Assembly (NCBI GenBank): GCA_023415825.1
Contig: JAEZJF010000009.1
Span: forward strand, 1-64,000
Direction of reading: 5' to 3'
Source: Bacillota bacterium
GTDB lineage: Bacteria; Bacillota; Clostridia; DSM-8532
DNA length: 64,000 nucleotides
Position 1 is the stretch's first letter. The number at the start of each line of letters is the position of its first letter. The notes under the pieces are model-generated. The model was not told where the DNA came from and did no database searches. It worked only from the letters and a program-made list of their open reading frames with translations. Of the stretch, positions 15,620-23,888 are shown piece after piece. Made by a program: the position numbers and the translations under genes.

Positions 15620-17433
15620 CCCAACTCATACCTGCACAATTCCTGATTGAGCACGTACAAAGCTTCTGCATCCATTTTCACAACTTCCCTGTCATAGGTT
15701 AAAAGACCGTTTATCTCTGTCTCCACGTCTGTAAGCTGGGTATATACCACCGCGGAGACACCCCTTTCTATGAGGGGCTTCACCTGTTCTTTCACAAGGG
15801 CTGCATAAGCGGCCTCAAGCTCATTTGCGCCCTTGAACTGCTTGTATCCGAACCCCTTATCCTCAACCCACATATGACCTTTCTGTGGCAGGCTGTAGCC
15901 GCCGTATTCAGATATTACCACGGTACGATCCCCGGTCCGTCTGGGCATGTTGAGCTTTCTAAAGTAAGTATGGATACTATGAATCTCGCCAATCTCCTGA
16001 TCATACCAGCCGCTGGCATGGTCCACCAAGCGCGTGGGATCGTAGGTATGCACCCACTGCGCAATTTCTGCGGCATCGAATTGGCCCCAGGCCTCATTAA
16101 AGGGTACCCACAACCCAATGCTTGGAACATTGTAAAGTGCATCAAGCATTTCTTTAAGCTCTTTTTTGTAATTTTCCCTATTAGCCTTTTCATGGCGGCC
16201 AAGGGCTTTATACTTTTTATCCTTGATTTTCATGAGGCCTGCGAGATAAGGAATGAGGACCTGATAGAAGATCGACCAGCCGGCGCCGCCGTTTATCATA
16301 TCCTGCCATACTATAAGCCCTTGCCTATCGCAATGGTAATACCATCGGGCAGGCTCCACCTTGATATGCTTTCTCACCATATTGAAACCAAGCTTCTTTA
16401 GAATCTTGACATCAAACTCCAGGGCTTCATCCGTGGGTGCGGTATACAGCCCTTCAGGCCAATAGCCCTGATCCAGAACACCGTTCAAGAATAGGGGCTG
16501 ATGGTTCAAGCATAATCTTTTGAGTCCTTTTTTATCTTTTTCGATACTGAATTTTCTCATACCGAAATAGCTTTTGATTTCATCTACCGCTTTATCGCCA
16601 TCCATCAAGGTTATTTTAAGATCATAAAGAAATGGGGAATCCGGACTCCAGAGCCTGGGGCTTGGGATAGGGAGCTTTAAGACATCTCCGGCGGCACATT
16701 GGCCTGAGGCTATCATTTGACCTTCTTTATAGGCTGCTGCTTTAAAAATCATACCCCGGCGAGCCCCTTCAACATCAACGCTTATGGCTAATGATTCGGA
16801 GTCGATATCCGGCGTCAGCCTATGAGATTTGATATAATTTTCAGGAACCGGCTCCAACCATACGGTTTGCCATATACCTGAAACGGGTGTATAGAATAAG
16901 CCCGAGGGTTTTAAAAGCTGTTTTCCTCTTTCCTGCCCAAAGGAGTCTGTAGGGTCCCAGACAGCTACTGTTATTTCATTCTTCCCATCCTTTAAATACT
17001 GGGTAATGTCGAAGGTAAACGGGTAATAGCCTCCCGTGTGCTCACCGGCCATTTGGCTGTTGATCCATACCTCGGCTTTCCAGTCAACTGCTCCAAAATG
17101 CAAGAGCAGCCTTTGCTCTTTCCAATCATCAGGAATGGAAAAGATGGTTCTGTACCAAAGCCTTTCATCGGGCAACAAAGGCTTTTTTACGCCTGAAAGA
17201 GCGGACTCAACAGGAAACGGAACAAGAATTTTACCATCATAAGAGGAAACCTCCTCCACATCCCTTGGCCTTATAGCGTATTCCCATAAGCCGTTTAAGC
17301 TCATCCAACTGTCCCTTGTCATTTGCGGACGCGGATATTCAGGGAGCACATTATGGGGAGACACCTCCTTTGCCCATCGCGTCATTAAACCGTCCCCTAC
17401 CGGCTTCCAAGCCTGTTCTTTATTAAATTCCAT
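15616..17433 (-). CDS. Glycoside hydrolase family 2 (beta-galactosidase/beta-glucuronidase type)
   Basis: The 605-residue protein follows the short GH2 layout. The jelly-roll sugar-binding domain spans about 40-190 (LNGLWEYAIRPRDVE, LHFGAVDWKAEVWIN, GGYYPFTFDIT). The immunoglobulin-like domain spans about 190-285. The TIM barrel has acid/base Glu in VPFNEAWGQF and nucleophile Glu in VVISEYGGYS. There is no signal peptide, so it acts on imported glycosides. It is the second gene of an operon with a GPH-type transporter one base upstream, which presumably brings in the substrate. The sugar specificity cannot be read from the sequence; beta-galactoside or beta-glucuronide are the usual choices. 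Confidence 0.88.
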   Translation of the reverse strand: MEFNKEQAWKPVGDGLMTRWAKEVSPHNVLPEYPRPQMTRDSWMSLNGLWEYAIRPRDVEEVSSYDGKILVPFPVESALSGVKKPLLPDERLWYRTIFSIPDDWKEQRLLLHFGAVDWKAEVWINSQMAGEHTGGYYPFTFDITQYLKDGKNEITVAVWDPTDSFGQERGKQLLKPSGLFYTPVSGIWQTVWLEPVPENYIKSHRLTPDIDSESLAISVDVEGARRGMIFKAAAYKEGQMIASGQCAAGDVLKLPIPSPRLWSPDSPFLYDLKITLMDGDKAVDEIKSYFGMRKFSIEKDKKGLKRLCLNHQPLFLNGVLDQGYWPEGLYTAPTDEALEFDVKILKKLGFNMVRKHIKVEPARWYYHCDRQGLIVWQDMINGGAGWSIFYQVLIPYLAGLMKIKDKKYKALGRHEKANRENYKKELKEMLDALYNVPSIGLWVPFNEAWGQFDAAEIAQWVHTYDPTRLVDHASGWYDQEIGEIHSIHTYFRKLNMPRRTGDRTVVISEYGGYSLPQKGHMWVEDKGFGYKQFKGANELEAAYAALVKEQVKPLIERGVSAVVYTQLTDVETEINGLLTYDREVVKMDAEALYVLNQELCRYELG

Positions 17434-17434
17434 G

Positions 17435-18727
17435 TTAAGCCCCCCTCTTTTTACGGCTCATGATAATCATAACCGGGATAATGGCTGTGATGGAGACAAG
17501 TGCCGCGACCTGGAATACAACAGGAGTCGGGATAAAACCGGCTTGTCCGTTTAATTGAGCAGGGATGCCAAAGCGGGTTATAAAATACGAGCCTATGGAT
17601 GGCCCGATGATCATGGGAATCGCCACATTAAAGATCATTCTTACACCTTCAAACTGGCCCCTGTTCTCCTGCGGCATAAGGTTCTTCATCCATGCGCCGG
17701 TGGATAGAAGCAATATGATTAAACCAATGAATTGTAAAATGAGAGTTATGACAACCTGATAGATTTGTGTCGAAAAAGAAAATAGCAGAACACCTGCGAA
17801 AAACAGGACAAGGGAAGTAATGACCGAGCCTTTGACATATCCCCTGTCAACCAGCTTTCCCGACGGAACGGCTGCCAGCATTGATGTGAGAACGGCTATG
17901 GCCGCAATTATCCCTGCTGAGGATTTTGAAATATTGAGATAGTTGTTGATATAAATCATCTGGTAGGGCGAAAACACCTGATACCCGGTAGAAAACAGTG
18001 CCAGCGCCGTAAAGACCAGAAATAATTCCTTATTGTTCTTGATACTTTTCATGCTAAAGACCTTAAATAAATGAGTAATAAAGCTTTTTACAGAAAGTCC
18101 CGGCATTCTATGCATTTTAGGTGAGTCCTTGAGCATTAATCCGCCGATGATGCCCATTAGGCCAACCACTATTCCCAAGGCATAAAAGAAGGTGTAATAC
18201 CCGAATTCATCAATTAAAAAGCCGGATAGTGCAGTTCCCACAAGAGCTGCCATCAGAGGAAAAATGGAAATGACACCGCTTAGAACACCCCTGTTCGTTT
18301 CATCTGAGATGTCCGTGGTCCAGGCATTGAAGGCCGCATCATAGGCCGTTGATCCGAAAAAGGTCATGACGGCGTCGGCAATAATGATCATGACAATAGC
18401 CAGGCCAATATTCTTAATAAAGGCTGTTGTGGGGAAAATAACGGTTGACAGTCCCCATAGCATATATCCGTAAAGAATGAACGGCTTACGTTTTCCGATA
18501 ATGTCACTGACCGTTCCCATGACAAGAGTTGTTAGGGTAGCCGTTATGGCGCTTATGGCAACCATCCAGGCGATCGGCTTTGGATCCGGAGTGATAGTAT
18601 CGAATACAAAAGTGTTAAACCAGGAATTCTCCACATTCCAGGCAATCTGGCCCGCCATGCCAAGCATAATAACGATAAACCAATTTTTGCGCCCGATCCT
18701 GGAAACAGAGCCTCTTTCATTTTCCAT
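17435..18727 (-). CDS. GPH/MFS-type sugar cation symporter
   Basis: This 430-residue membrane protein has 12 predicted hydrophobic segments and the features of the major facilitator/GPH group: DIIGKRKPFILYGYMLWG in the first cytoplasmic loop, and a repeat-like SGKLVDRGYVKGS in the second half. It should take up an oligosaccharide or glycoside with a cation. RBS AGGGGG precedes the ATG. The promoter at 18768-18796 serves it and the GH2 gene, with which it forms a two-gene uptake-and-cleavage unit. Confidence 0.85.
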   Translation of the reverse strand: MENERGSVSRIGRKNWFIVIMLGMAGQIAWNVENSWFNTFVFDTITPDPKPIAWMVAISAITATLTTLVMGTVSDIIGKRKPFILYGYMLWGLSTVIFPTTAFIKNIGLAIVMIIIADAVMTFFGSTAYDAAFNAWTTDISDETNRGVLSGVISIFPLMAALVGTALSGFLIDEFGYYTFFYALGIVVGLMGIIGGLMLKDSPKMHRMPGLSVKSFITHLFKVFSMKSIKNNKELFLVFTALALFSTGYQVFSPYQMIYINNYLNISKSSAGIIAAIAVLTSMLAAVPSGKLVDRGYVKGSVITSLVLFFAGVLLFSFSTQIYQVVITLILQFIGLIILLLSTGAWMKNLMPQENRGQFEGVRMIFNVAIPMIIGPSIGSYFITRFGIPAQLNGQAGFIPTPVVFQVAALVSITAIIPVMIIMSRKKRGA

Positions 18728-18767
18728 GCCTCAGACCCCCTGTTAGTATTAAGTTTTTCTATATTTG

Positions 18768-18796
18768 ATTGTACCAACTCTGATTAAGCTAGTCAA
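18768..18796 (-). promoter_or_regulatory. Promoter of the transporter-GH2 operon
   Basis: TTGACT (18791-18796) and TACAAT (18768-18773) on the minus strand with a 17-base spacer, 40 bases before the start codon. Confidence 0.65.
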
Positions 18797-18823
18797 AACA
18801 GGGTCGATGGGCACACACTTTAA

Positions 18824-19105
18824 TATTTAATAAGCTTTAACGGTTCCAGGCTTTCAACTTTGGAAGCTTTTTATGCCGACGGGTCAGGAGCTGGTCCGCA
18901 GAATTGGACAACATACAAAGAATATGCTTATGCATTTACTGTTGACTATACTATGAATACAGTAACTTTGACTGATAAGTTCTTTGCTGAAGAAACAAGA
19001 GACGGCGAGATTTATCTCAAGTTCCATTTCCAGAGCGGAGAAGTTTTAGATTATGCAATTCTAAGAGACGGAAGTACTGTAAAATCTCTGCCGTTGCCCC
19101 AATAA
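18824..19105 (+). pseudogene. C-terminal fragment of a secreted beta-sandwich (X2-like) module
   Basis: An open frame without ATG or ribosome site begins after an in-frame TAA at 18821. It reads FNGSRLSTLEAFYADGSG, then YAFTVDYTMNTVTLTDKFF and EIYLKFHFQSGEVLDYAI. The pattern of alternating strands and the FNG...L / VTLTDKFF / LKFHFQSG...Y order resembles CBM X2-type Ig-like modules found at the end of clostridial cell-surface and polysaccharide-degrading enzymes. It is most likely what is left of a larger gene. The match is from memory of the family pattern, so the assignment is tentative. Confidence 0.4.
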
Positions 19106-19118
19106 CAAGGTGCTTGAT

Positions 19119-19157
19119 ACAAAAGCGGTTATGGCTTAAAACCATAACCGCTTTTGT
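19119..19157. terminator. Bidirectional terminator
   Basis: A 16-bp perfect stem starting ACAAAAGCGGTTATGG with a 6-base loop has A and T tracts on both sides. It lies between the plus-strand fragment and the end of dapB. Confidence 0.85.
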
Positions 19158-19162
19158 CACTT

Positions 19163-19990
19163 TTAACCCTCTCGGTAAAGCGCTACCTTTCGTTTGTCAA
19201 AATATGAGGCCAGCACCCTTTCCAGGTCCAGCACATCCCGCATTTCAAAGAAGCCTTTTTTGTTTCTGATAAAGCGGATTCCTTTAAGGGCTCCTGCTGC
19301 AAAAGCCTTTCTGCTGAAGGATTCATGGACGATTTCAATCTTATCGTTTTCACCGGCGATCATAAGCTGGTGGCGTCCGATAATCCCCCCTGCGCGAATC
19401 GCGTGAATGGGAATATCCTCATTGACATCTACCCCTGAGGATTCAAGACCTTTTTCAATTTCATCCGCAATTTTCAGGGCTGTTCCGGATGGTGAGTCCT
19501 TCTTGAACTTATGGTGAGCCTCAGTAATTTCAAAATCATAGTCGGTGAGAATGCGTGCCGCAATATTGGTCAAGAGCATCATCACATTGACTCCCAGAGT
19601 GATGTTTGGGGCGTAGAGAATTCCCGAGCCATTCTTTTTGGCTAGAACCATCATGCGAAGAAGATCCGTCTTGGAAAAGCCGGTAGTACCGATGACCAGA
19701 CCCACACCATGTTCTGTAATAGTTTTTACATTCCTCATGGTAGCTTTAAAGTTTGAAAAATCCACAAATACATCGGGCTTCAGCTTTTCAATAACAAAAT
19801 CGAACTGATTAGGCGTATAGATTTTGGCCCCTGTGGCAGGTAATCCCAAAATCTCCCCGATATCCTTTCCTGCTTTACTGGAAAATTCAGAGCAAATAGC
19901 TCCTACTAGGTTTATATCGCGTTGTTCCAAAAGAATGCGCGCGATTTCCATGCCTGTTCTGCCAAGGCCGATAAGGCATACATGAGTCAT
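19163..19990 (-). CDS. dapB: 4-hydroxy-tetrahydrodipicolinate reductase
   Basis: DapB reduces hydroxy-tetrahydrodipicolinate with NAD(P)H in the diaminopimelate/lysine pathway. The 275-residue protein has an N-terminal Rossmann motif GLGRTGMEIA, the GTTGFS nucleotide loop, and the substrate-binding signature EAHHKFKKDSPSGTA with catalytic His and Lys. RAGGIIGRHQLMIAGE and HESFSRKAFAAGALKG follow. The C-terminus is slightly longer than usual. The start has GGAGGGAG. It is a single gene with a long leader containing a c-di-AMP riboswitch, which is an unusual arrangement for this gene. Confidence 0.9.
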   Translation of the reverse strand: MTHVCLIGLGRTGMEIARILLEQRDINLVGAICSEFSSKAGKDIGEILGLPATGAKIYTPNQFDFVIEKLKPDVFVDFSNFKATMRNVKTITEHGVGLVIGTTGFSKTDLLRMMVLAKKNGSGILYAPNITLGVNVMMLLTNIAARILTDYDFEITEAHHKFKKDSPSGTALKIADEIEKGLESSGVDVNEDIPIHAIRAGGIIGRHQLMIAGENDKIEIVHESFSRKAFAAGALKGIRFIRNKKGFFEMRDVLDLERVLASYFDKRKVALYREG

Positions 19991-19999
19991 ACAACTCCC

Positions 20000-20030
20000 T
20001 CCAATCGTAATTTAAAGATAACTTATTGGA
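20000..20030 (-). promoter_or_regulatory. Hairpin that could hide the dapB ribosome site
   Basis: On the minus strand TCCAAT (20025-20030) can pair with ATTGGA (20000-20005), whose GGA is part of the GGAGGGAG ribosome site. No intrinsic terminator is seen between aptamer and start codon, so translation control is a reasonable guess. Confidence 0.4.
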
Positions 20031-20053
20031 TGTAGTGAGCCTATGACATTACA

Positions 20054-20197
20054 ACATACCAACCACCCTCTCCTCCAACGCTTACGAGATTAGCTGACGG
20101 ATTCGGGTCGAAAGAGCTTAACCCTACCGGTTGAAACCGGATTCACCCCAAAGGTTGGTTCTCCCGCTCCTTGCTTCAGCAAGGATTCAGCGCATGC
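20054..20197 (-). ncRNA. ydaO/yuaA-type c-di-AMP riboswitch
   Basis: The minus strand contains, in order, the conserved ydaO blocks GCTGAATCC, GGGAGAACCAA, GGGGTGAATCC, CGACCCGAATCCGTCAGCTA and TCTCGTAAGCGT, then GGAGGAGAG. GCATGC (20192-20197) can close a P1 stem with GTATGT (20054-20059). These riboswitches bind cyclic di-AMP and usually turn genes off. Here the only gene downstream is dapB. Confidence 0.9.
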
Positions 20198-20300
20198 TTG
20201 ATTGATCTTAATGATCGAAATGAGAACACAATAAAACAGCATCAATACTATTTTATATGCTGAACTGAAAATTATGCTAACAAAGCCTGAGTTGTTAAAT

Positions 20301-20329
20301 ATTATACCACTGAATGGAAATCAGTTCAA
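20301..20329 (-). promoter_or_regulatory. Promoter of the dapB leader
   Basis: TTGAAC (20324-20329) and TATAAT (20301-20306) on the minus strand with a 17-base spacer place the start near 20294, about 100 bases before the aptamer. Confidence 0.7.
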
Positions 20330-20362
20330 GTTTCACAGGGAAATGTTTCAGACAGTGTTTAT

Positions 20363-20408
20363 CATAACGCAACAAGACCGGGCCATGGCCCGGTCTTGTT
20401 GCGTTATG
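20363..20408 (-). terminator. Perfect 46-base palindrome after the lipoprotein gene
   Basis: CATAACGCAACAAGACCGGG continues into its exact reverse complement around CCATGG, giving about 22 bp of stem. It sits 15 bases after the stop of the lipoprotein gene. There is no strong T run, so it ends or stabilises that transcript. Confidence 0.7.
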
Positions 20409-20422
20409 TAGCTTTTGAATTT

Positions 20423-21208
20423 TTACTTAAAGGAGAAGGTATTGACAATATCTTCAAGCTGTGTTTTCTCATCATCTGAGAAATAGGTGAGTGAGAAGGT
20501 CATAACATAATCATCCACCATGGTCACATACATGGTTTGAGTAATCTCCATGCCTTGTACTGTAAGTACACCATCCACTTTTCCAAAATCACGGCCGCCA
20601 ATCTTTAATTCCGTAATTTCGCCCATTTTGTAATCCAATCCCTGGGCTTCCATGCTCTGGGGTACAAGCTCAAGATAGTTCTTAGGCCCTTTTATTAGGG
20701 ATTTCGAAACACCTAAATTCTGAGCAAGGGCATTAATATTTGCATTGGTGCCGCTGGTGTAATCCAGGGGGTGCTGGCTGACAAAGAAAAGGGGAATGAT
20801 TTGTGCCATGGCCATATCAATGGCAGCGCTGTTTCCACTGCTTTCCTTGATATAATCAGCTCCAAGCCTGTTAATCTCTAAAAGCTGTTCCCTGTCGGCG
20901 ATATTCCAGTCAGCAGGAAACTCAGCGGTAAACTTAAAAAGCTCATTGGTATAGAGGTTGCCATCGATGACACCAATAGCTTTGTCGGCATCAACTTCAT
21001 TTGAAGCTTCGGGAGTTGCTTCCGGCGTCGCTACGGGAGTAGCCTCCGGTGTCGCTTCCGGTGTGGGCTCGGGAGTGGACGTCGAAGTTGCTTTCGGGGT
21101 GCTTTGATCCTCGTCGTCGTTTACTGCTCTCTGGCCACATGCAGCAAAGGATGCCGTCAAAAGAAGCACACTAAGAAAAATTGCAAGAACCTTTTTTGTT
21201 TTTTTCAT
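20423..21208 (-). CDS. Hypothetical lipoprotein with Thr-Pro-Glu-Ala linker
   Basis: The 261-residue product has a signal peptide with lipobox (LLLTASFAACG). A low-complexity linker of TPEA/TPVA repeats covers about residues 37-68, and a folded domain starts near 75 (GVIDGNLYTNELFKFTAEFPADWNIAD). The order YTNELFKFTAEFP...W resembles surface proteins that begin with a PsbP-like fold, but I do not claim a function. The linker encourages extension through the cell wall. RBS GAGGA precedes the ATG. The gene is alone, ending at the long palindrome. Confidence 0.7.
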   Translation of the reverse strand: MKKTKKVLAIFLSVLLLTASFAACGQRAVNDDEDQSTPKATSTSTPEPTPEATPEATPVATPEATPEASNEVDADKAIGVIDGNLYTNELFKFTAEFPADWNIADREQLLEINRLGADYIKESSGNSAAIDMAMAQIIPLFFVSQHPLDYTSGTNANINALAQNLGVSKSLIKGPKNYLELVPQSMEAQGLDYKMGEITELKIGGRDFGKVDGVLTVQGMEITQTMYVTMVDDYVMTFSLTYFSDDEKTQLEDIVNTFSFK

Positions 21209-21330
21209 TTTTAGTTATCCTCCGATTATTTAACCAGATCAAATTAACCATTGTACTTTTACATTGGCGTCCTTTATGATACCATTATAAAAGCGTAATA
21301 TCAACCAAAATATGAAAGTGAGTGTAGTTT

Positions 21331-22347
21331 ATGGCTGCAAATTCATGTCAAATTCCAGTTCACTACAAACCTTCTTTAAATTTAAGAGATACAGAAGTCG
21401 CTATTAAAAAAATCAAGGATTTCTTTGAAAGCGCCCTAGCAGAAGCGCTAAATTTAACCCGTGTTTCAGCCCCCTTGTTTGTTCGTCCCGAGTCCGGACT
21501 GAATGATAACCTCAACGGGGTGGAACGGCCCGTTTCCTTTGACGTCAAGCATATTGACGGTGCTACTGTTGAGGTCGTGCAATCCCTGGCCAAGTGGAAG
21601 AGAATGGCGCTGGGACGTTATGAATTTGCCCTTGGGGAAGGGCTTTACACCGATATGAATGCTGTTCGCCGTGATGAGGAACCTGATAACCTCCATTCGA
21701 TTTATGTGGATCAATGGGATTGGGAAATGGTGATATCCAAGGAACAACGCAATCTGGACACTCTTAAAGCTACGGTTAAAAAGATTTATCAGGTATTTCT
21801 GAAGACTCAGGATTATATTATAAAGCTTTATCCCTCTCTCACCCGGTATTTGTCCGATGAAATCACATTTATTACCACCCAGGAGCTGGAGGACATGTAT
21901 CCAAAGCTTACTTCCAAGGAGCGTGAAACAGCCTTTACCAAGGCTCACGGTGCGGCCTGCGTCATGCAGATCGGAGATAAACTTAAATCAGGACAGCCCC
22001 ATGACGGGCGCGCCCCGGACTATGATGACTGGAGCCTGAATTGCGATATTATCTTCTATTATCCGATATTGAACACCGCTTTCGAAGTGTCCTCCATGGG
22101 CATTCGTGTGGACGAAGAATCTCTGCTTGTACAGCTTGAGAAAGCCGCATGTGAGAACAGAAAGCATTTCCCCTTTCATAGAGACATTCTCAATAAGAAG
22201 CTTCCCTATACCTTGGGCGGCGGCCTTGGGCAGTCCCGTATATGCATGTTCCTCCTGGGAAAGGCCCATGTAGGAGAAGTGCAGTCCTCTATCTGGCCGG
22301 AGGCCATGCAAAAGGATTGCTCTGATGGGGGAATTGTTCTTCTTTAA
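21331..22347 (+). CDS. asnA: Aspartate-ammonia ligase
   Basis: AsnA makes asparagine from aspartate, ammonia and ATP in the cytoplasm; its fold is related to class II aminoacyl-tRNA synthetases. The 338-residue length and the motifs LTRVSAPLFVRPESGLND, RPVSFDVK, LHSIYVDQWDWE, DYDDWSLNCDI and GGGLGQSRICMFLL are diagnostic. The start is the ATG after a weak GTGAG site. It is monocistronic, ending at the hairpin 22411-22451. Confidence 0.95.
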   Translation: MAANSCQIPVHYKPSLNLRDTEVAIKKIKDFFESALAEALNLTRVSAPLFVRPESGLNDNLNGVERPVSFDVKHIDGATVEVVQSLAKWKRMALGRYEFALGEGLYTDMNAVRRDEEPDNLHSIYVDQWDWEMVISKEQRNLDTLKATVKKIYQVFLKTQDYIIKLYPSLTRYLSDEITFITTQELEDMYPKLTSKERETAFTKAHGAACVMQIGDKLKSGQPHDGRAPDYDDWSLNCDIIFYYPILNTAFEVSSMGIRVDEESLLVQLEKAACENRKHFPFHRDILNKKLPYTLGGGLGQSRICMFLLGKAHVGEVQSSIWPEAMQKDCSDGGIVLL

Positions 22348-22410
22348 AACCAGGTCCTAACATAAGTTTAAGAAGACTTACATATATTTAAGATATTGAT
22401 TGTCAGAAAA

Positions 22411-22451
22411 AACGGCTGTAAGAGATATATCTATATTCTCTTATGGCCGTT
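22411..22451. terminator. Convergent terminator between asnA and the radical SAM gene
   Basis: AACGGC-TGTAAGAGA pairs with TCTCTTA-TGGCCGTT, with A-rich and T-rich flanks, so it can serve both strands. Confidence 0.7.
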
Positions 22452-22462
22452 CTTGTTAAGCT

Positions 22463-23341
22463 TTACAGTCCTGTGAGATCAAATTTAGGCGTATAGTCGG
22501 AGCATGCCGAATCCAGGTCTTGGATGTATCCATTCTTTATGCCCAATTCATGGAGCCTTTCCACAACCAAATCATATTCCCGCTTGGAAAGCCTTCTGTC
22601 AAGTCCCCTAATGCCGTGGGTGTATTGCGTGGGCGTATATTGGCCCATCAGGCTGATATAAGCATCCCCCGGGATATTGTTGTGAATCCATTCCAATACC
22701 TTCAGGGAATCGTGGGTTGAATTTGGCAGGATCAAATGACGAATAATCAAGCCTTTCTCTATAAGGCCTTCCTTATTTAGCTGTACTCCGCCCACCTGTC
22801 GGTACATTTCCAAAAGCGCCTGGCTTGCATACTTGAAATAATCACCAGCTCCCGAATAAAGGGTCGACAGCCTGGTACTGACATACTTTAAATCCGGAAG
22901 AAAAATCTCTATAAGCCCCTCCAGCTTCCTCAAGCTTTCCACCCGCTCATAACCGCTGCTGTTCCATATGAAAGGAATGGCCATTTTGTGCTTCACAGCC
23001 TCAATACTCTGTATAATCGGTTCTGTAAACAGGGTTGGATTGACTAGATTAATATTATGGGCTCCCTTTTCCTGAAGTTCAAGATAAATCTCCGAAAGCC
23101 GCTCTATCGTTATTGTTTTACCTGCTTTTTCATGGCTGATAGGGTAGTTTTGGCAAAAGCAGCATTTAAGGTTGCAGCCTGTAAAGAAAATCGTTCCCGA
23201 GCCACGGCTGCCACTTATAACGGGCTCCTCATAGGCATGAAGAGCAGCCCTTGCAACCACTGGCAAATCTCCCATACCACAAAAGCCAATCTTGTCTTTC
23301 CGCGAAACACCACACAGGCGTGGGCAAACTTCACATTTCAA
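22463..23341 (-). CDS. Radical SAM protein related to pyruvate formate-lyase activating enzymes
   Basis: The 292-residue protein opens with MKCEVCPRLCGVSR..GFCG, a cysteine-rich motif, and carries the radical SAM cluster site CNLKCCFCQN (CX3CX2C). NLVNPTLFTEPI and FIWNSSGYE follow. This matches the PflA-related family of unknown target often annotated as a radical SAM activase. The start is a TTG with GGGGGA about 8 bases upstream. No glycyl radical partner is adjacent, so the substrate is unknown. Confidence 0.8.
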   Translation of the reverse strand: MKCEVCPRLCGVSRKDKIGFCGMGDLPVVARAALHAYEEPVISGSRGSGTIFFTGCNLKCCFCQNYPISHEKAGKTITIERLSEIYLELQEKGAHNINLVNPTLFTEPIIQSIEAVKHKMAIPFIWNSSGYERVESLRKLEGLIEIFLPDLKYVSTRLSTLYSGAGDYFKYASQALLEMYRQVGGVQLNKEGLIEKGLIIRHLILPNSTHDSLKVLEWIHNNIPGDAYISLMGQYTPTQYTHGIRGLDRRLSKREYDLVVERLHELGIKNGYIQDLDSACSDYTPKFDLTGL

Positions 23342-23486
23342 TTAAACGTCCCCCTTATTCCTAGGACTTTTGGACTATTGTACCATGTTTTTTGTTTTGA
23401 TATCGTATAAATATCGATGAATTTTGCGACACAATTATTGTTTAATAATCCATTTTTTATGACATTGTTATTTATTATAACAAAAC

Positions 23487-23515
23487 TTGACATAAGTTGA
23501 TGAAAGCTTTAGAAT
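23487..23515 (+). promoter_or_regulatory. abrB promoter
   Basis: TTGACA (23487-23492) and TAGAAT (23510-23515) with a 17-base spacer. Upstream lies GTTATTTATTATAAC (23467-23481), a short dyad that could be an operator. Confidence 0.65.
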
Positions 23516-23543
23516 TCTTTTATAGACTATATCGGGGGGAAAA

Positions 23544-23789
23544 ATGAATATGAAAGCAACCGGAATGATTAGAAGTCTTGATCAATTGGGTCGAATAGTT
23601 ATACCAATAGAATTAAGACGTGTTCTCGATATTGAAATCGGGGACGGACTGGAGTTTTACTCCGACGAAAAGGCCATTGTTTTGAAAAAGTATGAACCTG
23701 CTTGCATCTTTTGCGATAACGCCAGAGATATTAAGGTTTACAAAGGAAAGAACGTTTGCGGTGAATGCTATTCACAGCTTAAAAAATAG
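23544..23789 (+). CDS. abrB: AbrB-family transition-state regulator with zinc-ribbon tail
   Basis: The 81-residue protein has the SpoVT/AbrB swapped-hairpin DNA-binding domain (MKATGMIRSLDQLGRIVIPI, then LRRVLDIEIGDGLEFY). The C-terminal CIFCDNA...NVCGECY pair of CX2C knuckles is typical of clostridial AbrB. AbrB-like proteins hold post-exponential and sporulation genes in check. A GGGGGG site lies just before the ATG; an in-frame ATG two codons later is also possible. Its terminator is at 23814-23845. Confidence 0.9.
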   Translation: MNMKATGMIRSLDQLGRIVIPIELRRVLDIEIGDGLEFYSDEKAIVLKKYEPACIFCDNARDIKVYKGKNVCGECYSQLKK

Positions 23790-23813
23790 TTCTGTTCAGT
23801 AAATTTAATTTAG

Positions 23814-23845
23814 ATCCCCCTCATTGAAAAATGAGGGGGATTTTT
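23814..23845 (+). terminator. abrB terminator
   Basis: ATCCCCCTCATT pairs with AATGAGGGGGAT and is followed by TTTTT. Confidence 0.9.
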
Positions 23846-23888
23846 GTACAATAGCAAAGGAATCACAAAGTCAGGAGTGCTGCCTATT

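Noticed and set aside
15874..16401. 175-codon plus-strand frame inside the GH2 gene
   Set aside because: Shadow of the real minus-strand coding sequence; no ribosome site and no known motif.
20054..20197. Lysine riboswitch in front of dapB
   Set aside because: A lysine riboswitch would be the usual guess for a dap gene, but the conserved blocks match the ydaO c-di-AMP class and not the lysine element.
21000..21100. Short tandem repeats as a possible CRISPR array
   Set aside because: They encode a TPEA-type linker in a lipoprotein; there are no spacers.
23844..23888. N-terminal extension of ManA
   Set aside because: It would start at a TTG inside the abrB terminator.
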